Below, piece by piece: positions 1 through 8,106 of a stretch of DNA of 48,249 nt. Origin of the DNA: an uncultured Erysipelotrichaceae bacterium (GTDB lineage Bacteria > Bacillota_I > Bacilli_A > Erysipelotrichales > Erysipelotrichaceae). Made by a program: the position numbers and the translations under genes. The stretch lies in contig CAKVAL010000008.1 in NCBI GenBank assembly GCA_934725085.1, positions 1-48,249 on the forward strand, in the 5' to 3' direction. Position 1 is the first letter of the stretch. The number at the start of each line of letters is the position of its first letter. Under the pieces are notes generated by a model. That model worked only from the letters and a program-made list of their open reading frames with translations, ran no database searches and was not told the DNA's origin.

Positions 1-13
1 TGTAGAAAAAATA

Positions 14-40
14 AAAGAACAGGTTGTATAGCCTGTTTTT
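14..40 (+). terminator. Terminator of the gene upstream of the window
   Basis: A hairpin with arms AACAGG (18-23) and CCTGTT (32-37) is followed by a short T run. It probably ends a transcription unit that lies to the left of the window. Confidence 0.6.
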
Positions 41-76
41 ATAATAGATGTATAAATTTTAGGAGAAGTTAACGAT

Positions 77-141
77 ACATTAGACAAGGTGATGTCTAAT
101 GTTCTGTCTAATGTTGTATAATGTTGATGTACAATGTTAGG
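77..141 (+). promoter_or_regulatory. Repeat-rich operator/promoter of the first AlbA_2 gene
   Basis: ACATTAGACA (77-86) and TGTCTAATGT (93-102) form a perfect 10-bp inverted repeat with a 6-nt centre. A third copy, TGTCTAATGT, follows in direct orientation at 105-114, exactly 12 nt after the second. Two weaker units (TATAATGTTG at 117, TACAATGTTA at 130) continue the series up to the ribosome binding site. TATAAT at 117-122 could be the -10 box, so a protein bound to the repeats would cover the promoter. Autoregulation by the downstream protein is inferred. Confidence 0.55.
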
Positions 142-150
142 AGGTTATAT

Positions 151-1548
151 ATGAAAATATCTGAAATCTTTCCGGAAGTATTAATGGAAGACCTAGAATA
201 TGAGTTTAAACAAGTATTAAGCGAAGAGAATCCAATTAAATGGGCAAAAACGATTGTTGCGTATGCTAATAATGGTGGTGGAACAATTTTTGTTGGTGTT
301 TCTAACGATGGTGATGCATTTGGGCTAACGTTAAACGATATTGACAAGACTAAAAATCTTGTTGCTAGAATTAATGATAGAAATATTTTTCCTCATGTAA
401 GGATATCTTATGTCATTGGAAGTGTTGATGAAAATGCTGAGCGTTATGTTCTAGGAGTAAGGGTTTTTTCTGCAGATTCAGTGGTTAGATATCGTGAAGG
501 TGATTTTAATGAAATAGTTTATATAAGGGGTGATGGAAATTCTTATCCAGCTAGACCAGAAGAGATAATATCTCTATCTAAGAGAAGATATGGCATAGAT
601 AATGAAACAACTGAAGTTTTATATGCTGATAATGAATGGAATGATTATTTAGCCATGTGTAGGAATTATAGAAACAAGAGAAATTGGCCATCTATAAAAG
701 AACTTCAAAACGAAGAAATTCTTTCTAAAGATGGACATGTAAAATCAGGTTTTCTAATGTTTAAAGATGACTATGACAAAGATGATACTATGGTTTGTTG
801 TCGTCTATGGAAGGGATTAAATAAAAGTGGTACTTTGATTGATAGCGCAAGATTTAAAGGAAATATCCCAACTGTTTTCGAAAATACTCTATCCTTTATC
901 GAAAAAAGCACAAAAACTGGCTGGAAAAAATTAGATAATGGCGGACGAAAAGAAATAAGATCATATCCCCTAATAGCTATAAGAGAAGCTTTGGTAAACG
1001 CAATAGCTCATAGAGACTATTCTATAAATGGTACTCAAATTGATGTGGATGTATATAGTGATAGATTAGAAATTGTTTCTCCTGGTTCTTGGTTGCTTCC
1101 AAAAGGATATTGTGAATATCCTGTTGGTTCTATCCCTTCTATTAGAAGAAATTCTATAATTGCCGCATGTTTGGATGTTGCGAATTTAATGGAAAGAGGA
1201 GGAACTGGTTTTCAAACCATGATGGAAGCCTATGTTGATTATTCTACAGAATTACAACCAGTAGTATCTATATATCCTGGTTTCTTGAATTTAAAATTAT
1301 TTGATACTTTGTATAAAAGATACGATGGAAATGAAAACGATAAGAATGCTGATAAAAAAGAAAAGCTTCTATATATATTGGAAGATAGCGGAAGCATGAG
1401 GATTAATGATCTGCAATATGAATTAGATTATACAAATAGAACAAGATTTCTAAACGATATTATTAATCCACTAATAGAAGAAGGAGAAATCTATAGGGAT
1501 GGTAATAAGAAATCTCCTAATTCAGTGATAAGAATAAAAGAAGACTAA
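151..1548 (+). CDS. AlbA_2 (Schlafen-type) / RecG-like ATP-binding putative transcriptional regulator
   Basis: This 465-residue protein belongs to the COG2865-type family. An AlbA_2 domain lies at about residues 10-130, with the typical NGGGTIFVGVSNDG segment. A GHKL-like ATP-binding region (HATPase_c_4) lies at about 270-360, with REALVNAIAHRDY and RLEIVSPG. A C-terminal winged-helix-like segment follows. ATG 151 is chosen because AGGAGG lies at 139-144; an upstream in-frame ATG at 121 would put the start inside the operator repeats. Family members are usually annotated as DNA-binding regulators or putative helicases, but their biochemistry is poorly known. The inverted and direct repeats before the gene suggest it controls itself. 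A distant paralogue lies at 15589-16893. Confidence 0.85.
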   Translation: MKISEIFPEVLMEDLEYEFKQVLSEENPIKWAKTIVAYANNGGGTIFVGVSNDGDAFGLTLNDIDKTKNLVARINDRNIFPHVRISYVIGSVDENAERYVLGVRVFSADSVVRYREGDFNEIVYIRGDGNSYPARPEEIISLSKRRYGIDNETTEVLYADNEWNDYLAMCRNYRNKRNWPSIKELQNEEILSKDGHVKSGFLMFKDDYDKDDTMVCCRLWKGLNKSGTLIDSARFKGNIPTVFENTLSFIEKSTKTGWKKLDNGGRKEIRSYPLIAIREALVNAIAHRDYSINGTQIDVDVYSDRLEIVSPGSWLLPKGYCEYPVGSIPSIRRNSIIAACLDVANLMERGGTGFQTMMEAYVDYSTELQPVVSIYPGFLNLKLFDTLYKRYDGNENDKNADKKEKLLYILEDSGSMRINDLQYELDYTNRTRFLNDIINPLIEEGEIYRDGNKKSPNSVIRIKED

Positions 1549-1623
1549 GTTTAATAATGAACTTTAATCAGGTGTTCTTGCAGTTAATTAGCAGTAATTA
1601 TTGTAGTATTATTCACAAGTCTT

Positions 1624-1632
1624 TGATATAAT
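1624..1632 (+). promoter_or_regulatory. Extended -10 promoter of tig
   Basis: TGATATAAT is an extended -10 element (TGnTATAAT) 24 nt before the tig start. No good -35 box stands at 17 nt; TTGTAG at 1601 would need a 20-nt spacer. Confidence 0.5.
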
Positions 1633-1656
1633 GTGTTAGCGTTTATGGAGGTAAAT

Positions 1657-2919
1657 ATGGCTGAATATAAAAAGATTGAAGATGGCAAAGCAGAATTAAC
1701 ATGTGCCATCAAAGGAGAAAAGTGGGAAGCAGCTACTAAGAAGGCTTTCGACAAATTAGTAAAAAAATTAGATATTAAGGGTTTTAGAAAGGGACAAGTT
1801 CCTGCTTCTTTAGCTAAGAAATATATCACTGATGAAGCTTGTTGGTATGAAGCTGCTAGTGAATTAAGCAACGAAGCATTCAAAGAAGCTCTTGATGAAC
1901 ACCATGTAGATTTAATCGATCAAGCTAGCATGGATTTAAAGGAAATCGGTGCAGAAGGTGTTACTATTGTCTTCAATTGTCCTGTTAAACCAGATGTAAC
2001 TCTTGGTGATTACAAGGCTTTGAAGTATGAATTAGAAGAAGTAACAGTTACTGATGAGGAAGTTGAAAATGAAATCAATAAGACTCTTGAAAGAAAGGGT
2101 GATCTAGAGCTTAAGGAAGATGGCGCTGTTGAAGATGGCGATACAGTAGTTATCGACTTTGAAGGTTTCAAGGATGAGGTTGCTTTCGATGGTGGCAAGG
2201 CTGACAACTATGAATTAGTTATTGGTTCTCATTCATTCATTCCTGGTTTTGAAGAACAAGTAATTGGTATGAAGTCAGAAGAAACTAAGGATATCAACGT
2301 TACTTTCCCTGAAGATTACCATGTTGAAGAATTAAAGGGTGCTCCAGTTGTTTTCAAGGTTACAGTTCATGAAATAAAGAAGAAAGTGTTGCCAACTTTA
2401 GATGATGAATTTGTAAAGGAATTAAAGATTGAAAACGTTGAAACAGTTGACACTTACAAGGAACACGTAAAGGAATCTATCTTAGCTGGTAAGAAGGCTG
2501 AAGCAGAACGTAAGGCTGATGAAAAGTTATTAAAGGCATTATGCGATGAAGCTACAATCAACATTCCTGCTGTTATGATTGAAAAGGAAACAGAGGCTAT
2601 GTTAAATGATCAAGCTGCAAGACTTCAATACCAAGGCATTCCATTTGATCAATACTTAAAGATCATTGGTCAAACAAGAGAAGATATCAAGAAGCAATTA
2701 GAAGAAAGTGCTACAGCTAGAATCAAGACAACTTTATGTCTTGAAGAAGTTGCTAAGTTAGAAAACTTAGAAGCTAGCGATGAAGATATCGAAAAGTACT
2801 ACGATGACATGGCTAAGGGCTATGGCATGGATGTAGCTGAAGTTAAGAAGTATGTTCCAAAAGAAAACATCATCGATGATGTTAAGCTTCAAAAAGCGGT
2901 TGACTTCTTAAAGAAATAA
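1657..2919 (+). CDS. tig: Trigger factor (ribosome-associated chaperone, peptidyl-prolyl isomerase)
   Basis: This 420-residue protein binds the ribosomal exit tunnel and assists folding of nascent chains. The N-terminal ribosome-binding domain carries the signature GFRKGQVP, an FKBP-type PPIase domain follows at about residues 150-240 (DGDTVVIDFEGF, FPEDYH), and the rest is the helical C-terminal chaperone domain. The start at 1657 follows GGAGG (1647-1651); an in-frame ATG at 1633 lacks a binding site. Length is normal for the family. The gene has its own extended -10 promoter and is followed by a hairpin before lon. Confidence 0.96.
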   Translation: MAEYKKIEDGKAELTCAIKGEKWEAATKKAFDKLVKKLDIKGFRKGQVPASLAKKYITDEACWYEAASELSNEAFKEALDEHHVDLIDQASMDLKEIGAEGVTIVFNCPVKPDVTLGDYKALKYELEEVTVTDEEVENEINKTLERKGDLELKEDGAVEDGDTVVIDFEGFKDEVAFDGGKADNYELVIGSHSFIPGFEEQVIGMKSEETKDINVTFPEDYHVEELKGAPVVFKVTVHEIKKKVLPTLDDEFVKELKIENVETVDTYKEHVKESILAGKKAEAERKADEKLLKALCDEATINIPAVMIEKETEAMLNDQAARLQYQGIPFDQYLKIIGQTREDIKKQLEESATARIKTTLCLEEVAKLENLEASDEDIEKYYDDMAKGYGMDVAEVKKYVPKENIIDDVKLQKAVDFLKK

Positions 2920-2930
2920 AAAAAGATAAT

Positions 2931-2953
2931 AAAGACGCAACACAGCGTCTTTT
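2931..2953 (+). terminator. Hairpin between tig and lon
   Basis: A perfect 8-bp stem (AAAGACGC/GCGTCTTT) with a 6-nt loop is followed by only a few T residues. It may be a weak terminator that lets some transcripts continue into lon. Confidence 0.6.
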
Positions 2954-2977
2954 ATTAATAGAAGGAGGAAATTTTTT

Positions 2978-5278
2978 ATGGCAAACATAATTGAATGTCC
3001 TATTATTTGTACTAGAGGCGCTATTATCTTCCCAGGACAAGATATGTCTTTGGATGTTGGTAGACAAGCTAGTGTAGATGTTGTTAATTTTAGTTTAAAC
3101 ATGAATCTTGATGTTATTTTGGTTTCTCAAAAAAACATCGATATTGATGAACCTAAAAAGAATGATTTATATGAAATTGGTACTATCTGTCATATAAGAG
3201 CAAGTAGAAAAAGAGATGACCATTTAAAGGTAGTTTTTGTCGGTGAAGATAGATGTCGTCTAATTGAAATCTACGAGATAGATGGTATTAAGTATGCAAG
3301 TGTTGAAGTATTGTCTGATGTTGTAGAAGATGATTTAGCCCTTGAGGTGTTAAAAACAAAAGTTAAGAAGGAATATAGCCTTTTCGAACAAAAGAACGGT
3401 AGAGCGCCTTTAAGAGCCCCTGAGAATATGAGCAATCAATATATCTCAGAACTTGTTGATGGTTTTGCCCAAGCAAACATCTTTAATTCAGGTGAGAAAC
3501 AAAAATTCTTAGAGGAATATCACTTAGAAAAAAGACTTGAAATGTTTTTAACATACATTTCTTTGGAAAAGAAAAAAGAAGAGATTGAAAAAGAAATCAA
3601 TCTTCGTGTTAAAGACTCAGTGGAATCTTCGCAAAAAGACTATTATCTTAGAGAAAGAATCAAGGCTATTAAAGAAGAATTGGGTGATGGACAGGGTGCA
3701 GATGTAGAAAAGCTTAAGGAAGAGTTCTCTAAAGATAGATATCCTGAAAACATCAAGGCTAAGGCTAATGAGGAAATTAGAAGACTAGATATGACTTCTA
3801 CTGCCTCAGGTGAATATGGCATGATTAGAACTTATCTTGATTGGTTAATTTCTATTCCTTGGACTGAAAAAAGTGTCGATGAAACTGATTTAACTAAGGT
3901 TAAAGAAGTTCTTGATGAAGACCACTATGGTCTTGAGAAGATTAAGACTAGAATTCTTGAATATTTGGCTGTTAAAGAATTATCACATTCTTTAAAATCA
4001 CCAATCATTTGTTTAGTTGGTCCTCCAGGTGTTGGTAAGACATCTCTTGCCAAGTCAATCGCTAGAGCCTTAAATAGAAACTTCGTTAAGATGTCTTTGG
4101 GTGGCGTTAGAGATGAAGCTGAAATAAGAGGACATAGAAGAACATACTTAGGTTCTTATCCTGGTAGAATTATCCAAGGCATGAAAAAGGCTGGTACAAC
4201 TAATCCTGTATTCTTAATTGATGAAATCGATAAGATGGGTGCTGACTATAAGGGCGATCCAAGTAGTGCGATGTTAGAAGTTTTAGATCCTGAACAAAAT
4301 TCAATGTTCCAGGATCACTACCTAGAAGAAACATATGATTTAAGTGATGTTATGTTTATCGCTACTGCGAACTATTTAGAAAACATTCCTGCTCCTTTGT
4401 TAGATAGATTAGAGATTATAAATTTAAGTTCTTATACCGAACTAGAAAAACTAAATATTTGTAAAGATCATTTGATTCCTAAGGTTTTAAAGAAAGATGG
4501 CTTAAAACCATCACAATTTAGTATCAGTGATGAAATGATAACTCATGTAATTAGACATTATACAAGAGAATCAGGTGTCAGAGAACTTGAGAGAATGATG
4601 GAAACATTGGCTCGTAAGGCAACACTTGAAATCTATACAAAGTCTAAGCGTTCTATTAAAGTAACTAAGAAGTTAGTTCAAGAGTGGTTGGGTCATGAAA
4701 AGTTTGAATATGGTACTAAGGAAAAGAAGAATCAAGTAGGTGTTGTAACTGGTCTTGCTTATACTGCTTTTGGTGGTGATATCTTACAAATTGAAGTAAA
4801 TTACTTTGAAGGAAAGGGCAAACTAATCATCACTGGTCAGCTTGGTGATGTTATGAAAGAATCTGCTGAAATCGCATTAGACTATGTTAAATCAAATGCT
4901 AAGAAGTTTGGCATTGATGTCAAGTTCTTTGAGACACATGATATCCATATTCACGTTCCAGAGGGTGCAGTGCCAAAAGATGGACCTTCAGCTGGTGTTA
5001 CTTTAACAACTGCCTTTGTATCAGCTTTAACTAATAAAGCTGTAGACGCAAACTGTGCAATGACAGGTGAGGTAACTCTTCGTGGTAATGTCTTACCAAT
5101 TGGCGGTTTAAGAGAAAAGTCTATTGCGGCTAATAGAAGTGGTATTACAAAGGTCTTCATCCCTAAGGGCAATGTTAAGGATATTGATGAACTTCCTGAT
5201 ATCGTTAAAGAAAACATTACTTTTATGCCTGTAGATAAAGTGGATACTATCTTAAAAGAGGCTATTATCCATGATTAG
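2978..5278 (+). CDS. lon: ATP-dependent protease La (Lon)
   Basis: This 766-residue cytoplasmic AAA+ serine protease degrades damaged and regulatory proteins. It has an N-terminal substrate-binding domain (about 1-200), a helical linker, an AAA+ module with Walker A GPPGVGKT at 348-355 and Walker B VFLIDEIDK, and a C-terminal protease domain. The catalytic pair is visible: Ser671 in PKDGPSAG and Lys714 in GGLREK. AAGGAGG precedes ATG 2978. The stop overlaps the ysxC start by 8 nt, the classical lon-ysxC coupling of Firmicutes. Confidence 0.97.
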   Translation: MANIIECPIICTRGAIIFPGQDMSLDVGRQASVDVVNFSLNMNLDVILVSQKNIDIDEPKKNDLYEIGTICHIRASRKRDDHLKVVFVGEDRCRLIEIYEIDGIKYASVEVLSDVVEDDLALEVLKTKVKKEYSLFEQKNGRAPLRAPENMSNQYISELVDGFAQANIFNSGEKQKFLEEYHLEKRLEMFLTYISLEKKKEEIEKEINLRVKDSVESSQKDYYLRERIKAIKEELGDGQGADVEKLKEEFSKDRYPENIKAKANEEIRRLDMTSTASGEYGMIRTYLDWLISIPWTEKSVDETDLTKVKEVLDEDHYGLEKIKTRILEYLAVKELSHSLKSPIICLVGPPGVGKTSLAKSIARALNRNFVKMSLGGVRDEAEIRGHRRTYLGSYPGRIIQGMKKAGTTNPVFLIDEIDKMGADYKGDPSSAMLEVLDPEQNSMFQDHYLEETYDLSDVMFIATANYLENIPAPLLDRLEIINLSSYTELEKLNICKDHLIPKVLKKDGLKPSQFSISDEMITHVIRHYTRESGVRELERMMETLARKATLEIYTKSKRSIKVTKKLVQEWLGHEKFEYGTKEKKNQVGVVTGLAYTAFGGDILQIEVNYFEGKGKLIITGQLGDVMKESAEIALDYVKSNAKKFGIDVKFFETHDIHIHVPEGAVPKDGPSAGVTLTTAFVSALTNKAVDANCAMTGEVTLRGNVLPIGGLREKSIAANRSGITKVFIPKGNVKDIDELPDIVKENITFMPVDKVDTILKEAIIHD

Positions 5279-5837
5279 TTTCTTATGTTCAGGTACCAAA
5301 AAAGATCATTATCCTGAAAGTGAAAGGGAAGTAGTCTTTGTAGGTAGAAGTAATGTAGGTAAGTCATCTTTAATAAATAAGCTATATGGTAAGATTGCCT
5401 ATGTAGGTAAAACACCTGGTAAGACAAGGCTTTTAAACTTCTTCAATGTCGATAATAAATATACTGTATGTGATGTACCTGGTTATGGTTATGCTAGAAG
5501 GAGTGACAAAGAAATCATTGAGTTTGGTGAGATGATGGATGAATACTTTACTCAAAGAGAAGCTTTGAAGCTATGTGTTATGATTCTAGATATCAGAAGA
5601 ACTCCAAATCAAGATGATATCGATATGTATAACTATCTAAAAGACTTAGAAATTCCGGTGCTTTTTGTCCTTAATAAGTGCGATAAATTCTCTAATAATC
5701 AACGTATAAATCAGATGAAAGTCATCTATAAAACACTAGGTATTGAACAGGCGATTTGTATTTCATGCTTAAAAGGTGTTAATATAGATGTTGTGGCTAG
5801 GAGTATTGAGTCACTTATAAAGGAGTATGATGAATAG
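5271..5837 (+). CDS. ysxC: Ribosome-biogenesis GTP-binding protein YsxC/EngB
   Basis: This 188-residue TRAFAC-class GTPase takes part in assembly of the 50S ribosomal subunit. G1 is GRSNVGKSS, the switch region carries GKTR, G3 is DVPGYGYA and G4 is NKCD. The first residues are shorter than in B. subtilis YsxC, but the G domain is complete. The ATG lies inside the last codons of lon, so translation is probably coupled. The stop overlaps the start of the next gene. Confidence 0.95.
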   Translation: MISFLCSGTKKDHYPESEREVVFVGRSNVGKSSLINKLYGKIAYVGKTPGKTRLLNFFNVDNKYTVCDVPGYGYARRSDKEIIEFGEMMDEYFTQREALKLCVMILDIRRTPNQDDIDMYNYLKDLEIPVLFVLNKCDKFSNNQRINQMKVIYKTLGIEQAICISCLKGVNIDVVARSIESLIKEYDE

Positions 5838-6489
5838 TTTTATTGAATTTATTAACCGTGTCCCCTTGTTAATTGAGTCCATATTAGTAGTTTTAGTACC
5901 AAGTAGTCAGCAAGTTTATGCGAATACTTATACTAATGAAGAGCTAGAAAATGATGAATTGATTGTTAAAACAGTTTCTAGTGATGAGGAAAAAGACTTC
6001 GTATTTGCGGATAGCGCAAATACTAAATACATTCTTGAGACAAAGGGACAAGAAGTTGCAACTGCTAACTTTGATAAGCTTCAAGGTGAATTAGATATCG
6101 CCATTGAAGAATATGAAGCTGAGCAAGCAAAATTAAGCCGTAGTGGTTCAAGATCAACTTATACATTTAACATGAGTGAATTAGCTGGTGGTGATGTGTG
6201 GTCAATCGCTAATGGCCTTGTAGGTACACCAGGTAATTGCTTCTATATCTGTCAATTATTTATTCAAGCATTTACTGGTGAATGGAATTCACTTGGTAAC
6301 ATTTACCAAACTGATAGTCCATCCCCTGGTGACTTAATCTATTACGCTGATGGTGGTATGGGTGCTCAACATTGGGCAATCTATTTAGGAGGCGATCAAG
6401 CATTACATGGTAACTACAATGGTACTACTGTAATTAGAAGCATCTACCTCAAGAGTGGTAGTAGTCCTGTATTCTACAAATTAGGTTAA
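5830..6489 (+). CDS. Secreted NlpC/P60-like cysteine peptidase or amidase (putative)
   Basis: This protein of about 219 residues starts with a hydrophobic stretch ending in VYA, which fits a signal peptide cleaved near residue 35. A variable acidic region follows, then a C-terminal domain resembling NlpC/P60 or CHAP folds: Cys137 in GNCFYICQLF, the SPGDLIYY turn, and His181 in QHWAIYLGGDQ. Such enzymes cut peptidoglycan peptides. The active-site spacing fits but the sequence is divergent, so the activity is inferred. ATG 5830 is chosen over ATG 5827 because GGAG (5822-5825) is too close to 5827. The start overlaps ysxC, making a lon-ysxC-peptidase operon that ends at a strong terminator. Confidence 0.65.
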   Translation: MNSFIEFINRVPLLIESILVVLVPSSQQVYANTYTNEELENDELIVKTVSSDEEKDFVFADSANTKYILETKGQEVATANFDKLQGELDIAIEEYEAEQAKLSRSGSRSTYTFNMSELAGGDVWSIANGLVGTPGNCFYICQLFIQAFTGEWNSLGNIYQTDSPSPGDLIYYADGGMGAQHWAIYLGGDQALHGNYNGTTVIRSIYLKSGSSPVFYKLG

Positions 6490-6498
6490 TACAAAGCG

Positions 6499-6532
6499 AA
6501 AGAGATTTAGTGTAAGAGCTAAATCTTTTTTT
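6499..6532 (+). terminator. Terminator of the lon operon
   Basis: Arms AGATTTAG (6503-6510) and CTAAATCT (6519-6526) are followed by a run of T. Confidence 0.85.
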
Positions 6533-6583
6533 ATGTAAAATTAAGAATTATACACCAAATATACAGTTGTGTGTACAAGAATT

Positions 6584-6617
6584 TTGTTTAAACAAGTAAA
6601 AATGTAAAGATTTACAT
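6584..6617. promoter_or_regulatory. Two palindromes upstream of the liv promoter
   Basis: TTGTTTAAACAA (6584-6595) is a perfect 12-bp palindrome. ATGTAAA/TTTACAT (6602-6608 and 6611-6617) is a perfect inverted repeat with a 2-nt centre. Both lie 30-60 nt before the -35 box of the liv leader, where an activator or repressor could bind. No regulator is identified, and short palindromes are common in AT-rich DNA. Confidence 0.3.
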
Positions 6618-6645
6618 ATCTATGAAAATAAGATGAAAATATTTG

Positions 6646-6674
6646 TTGACATGTATTTTCTATTTTTGTAACAT
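6646..6674 (+). promoter_or_regulatory. Promoter of the liv leader
   Basis: A consensus -35 TTGACA (6646-6651) and TAACAT (6669-6674) are separated by exactly 17 nt. I see no comparable promoter between the leader terminator and livJ, so this is probably the promoter of the whole transporter operon. Confidence 0.8.
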
Positions 6675-6698
6675 AAGTTCATGGAAGGAGAAACATAC

Positions 6699-6803
6699 AT
6701 GAACTTTTATTTAAAACAAGAACACTCTCACTATTCTCCTTGCTATTTAGCTATTATTATCGTGATTATTATTATGTTACTTAGCGCAGTAACCTTTTCA
6801 TGA
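6699..6803 (+). CDS. 34-residue Ile/Leu/Val-rich leader peptide of the liv operon (putative)
   Basis: ATG 6699 follows AAGGAG (6685-6690) and opens a 34-codon frame ending in TGA at 6801-6803. Its core, LAIIIVIIIMLL, holds six Ile codons and one Val codon at 6753-6773, then Met and two Leu codons. A transcription terminator begins 28 nt after the stop, and the next gene is a branched-chain amino acid transporter. This is the layout of classical attenuation, as in the ilv leaders of enterobacteria. The peptide itself would have no function beyond stalling the ribosome. The alternative is a small membrane protein or a type I toxin-like peptide, because the same run could form one transmembrane helix. 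Confidence 0.7.
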   Translation: MNFYLKQEHSHYSPCYLAIIIVIIIMLLSAVTFS

Positions 6804-6807
6804 TTAA

Positions 6808-6857
6808 GATAGCTTTATTTGAAATATTTTTAAGGATGGGCTATCGACCATCCTTTT
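6808..6857 (+). terminator. Leader terminator and competing antiterminator before livJ
   Basis: The terminator has arms AAGGATGG (6832-6839) and CCATCCTT (6848-6855) followed by T residues. A competing helix is possible: GATAGCTT (6808-6815) pairs with GGGCTATC (6838-6845) through six Watson-Crick and two G-U pairs. It uses the terminator loop and the end of its 5' arm, so the two cannot coexist. A ribosome finishing at the stop codon (6801-6803) would cover 6808-6815. A ribosome stalled in the Ile run would leave it free. Confidence 0.6.
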
Positions 6858-6924
6858 ATTTTATTAATAGAAAAGCTTATTAAAGCTTGTCTATAGATTA
6901 AAAACGATTAGGGAGGGAAGTTTT

Positions 6925-8094
6925 ATGAAAAAATTATTAGTCGTTTTACTAAGTGTACTAATGCTAATGACATTATGTGCATGTGGCTCTGACAAAGAAA
7001 CAGGTGATGATAGTGTTGATTCAAACTCTATTAAGATTGGCGGTTCTGGTCCAACAACTGGTGAGTATGCACAATATGGCCTAGCTGTTCAATATGGTGC
7101 TCAAGTCGCTGTTAATGAAATCAATGAAAAAGCTGGTGAGAATGGTTTAAAGCTTGAACTAAAATTCTTAGATGATAAGGGTGATGGTGAAGAAGCAAGT
7201 AAGGCTTATGCTCAATTAACTGACTGGGGTATGCAAGTAAGTATGTTATGTACAACAACTGGTTCATCATTAGCTGTTGCTGATAGCTACAATGATGCTG
7301 GTGTATTTGCTATGACACCAAGTGGTTCTGCTGAAGATATCATCGCTGGTAAGGATTATGTATATAGAATGTGTTTCGCCGATCCAGAACAAGGTACAGC
7401 TGCTGCTGACTATATTGCTGAACACAAACTAGCTACTAAGGTTGCTGCATTTGTTCAATCAGATTCAGATTACTCAGTAGGTGTATATGATGCTTTTGTT
7501 AAAGAGGCTGCAGCTAAAGGCTTAGAAATCGTAACAACTTATTCATTCACATCAGATAATGCAACTGATTTTACAACTGGTGTTAGTGATGCTCAAAGTA
7601 AGGGTGCAGAACTTGTATTCTTACCTCTATACTATGAAAATGATACAAAGATTGTTATGGCTTGTAAGAATGCTAACTATAGTCCAGTATTCTTTGGTGT
7701 AGATGGTTTTGATGGAGCTCTAGAACAAGAAGGTGTTGATGTTTCAATGTTTGAAGGATTCTATTACTTAACACCATTCGCATATACTGCAACTGATGAT
7801 GCTACTGTATCTTTTGTATCTAAGTTCAATGCTTTAGCCGGTAATAATCCAAACCAATTTGCTGCTGATGCATATGATGTAGTATACGCAATCTATAATG
7901 CTTTAGTTGAAGCTGGTGCAACTGCTGATATGTCTGCTCAAGATATGGGTGAACTATTATGTAAGACATTCCAAGGTGGTTTCACATATTCTGGTTTAAC
8001 TGGTTCTAACATGACATGGAATGAAAATGGTGCTGTAGTTAAGGCTCCACTTGCTTTCCAAGTAAAAGATGGCAAGCTTACTGCTGCTGAATAA
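6925..8094 (+). CDS. livJ: Branched-chain amino acid ABC transporter, substrate-binding lipoprotein
   Basis: This 389-residue Peripla_BP_6 family protein begins with MKKLL, a hydrophobic core and a lipobox LCAC. Cys20 would therefore be lipidated and anchor the protein outside the membrane. The mature part has the family start IKIGGSGPTTGEYAQYG and two alpha/beta lobes. It delivers leucine, isoleucine or valine to LivHM; the exact specificity cannot be read from the sequence. GGGAGG precedes the ATG. The gene is separated from livH by a long perfect palindrome, which would allow more binding protein than permease to be made. Confidence 0.92.
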   Translation: MKKLLVVLLSVLMLMTLCACGSDKETGDDSVDSNSIKIGGSGPTTGEYAQYGLAVQYGAQVAVNEINEKAGENGLKLELKFLDDKGDGEEASKAYAQLTDWGMQVSMLCTTTGSSLAVADSYNDAGVFAMTPSGSAEDIIAGKDYVYRMCFADPEQGTAAADYIAEHKLATKVAAFVQSDSDYSVGVYDAFVKEAAAKGLEIVTTYSFTSDNATDFTTGVSDAQSKGAELVFLPLYYENDTKIVMACKNANYSPVFFGVDGFDGALEQEGVDVSMFEGFYYLTPFAYTATDDATVSFVSKFNALAGNNPNQFAADAYDVVYAIYNALVEAGATADMSAQDMGELLCKTFQGGFTYSGLTGSNMTWNENGAVVKAPLAFQVKDGKLTAAE

Positions 8095-8106
8095 TTAAAC
8101 ATTTAT

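Noticed and set aside
1549..1566. Hairpin after the first AlbA_2 gene as terminator
   Set aside because: Only AAGTT/AACTT pairs and no T run follows; too weak.
4951..5217. Open frames antisense to lon, mutS2, valS, greA and others
   Set aside because: They lie wholly inside well-supported genes, lack binding sites and have unlikely composition; shadows of the coding strand.
6578..6596. CodY box before liv
   Set aside because: AATTTTGTTTAAACA differs from the consensus at about six positions; the 12-bp palindrome inside it is recorded as an unassigned site.
6699..6803. The 34-residue hydrophobic peptide as a type I toxin
   Set aside because: Possible by composition, but no antisense promoter or antitoxin RNA is apparent, and the position before a terminator and liv genes fits attenuation better. 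Kept as an alternative only.
6873..6888. Repeated AAGCTT before livJ
   Set aside because: Two AAGCTT hexamers 4 nt apart are likely chance in AT-rich DNA; no promoter geometry goes with them.
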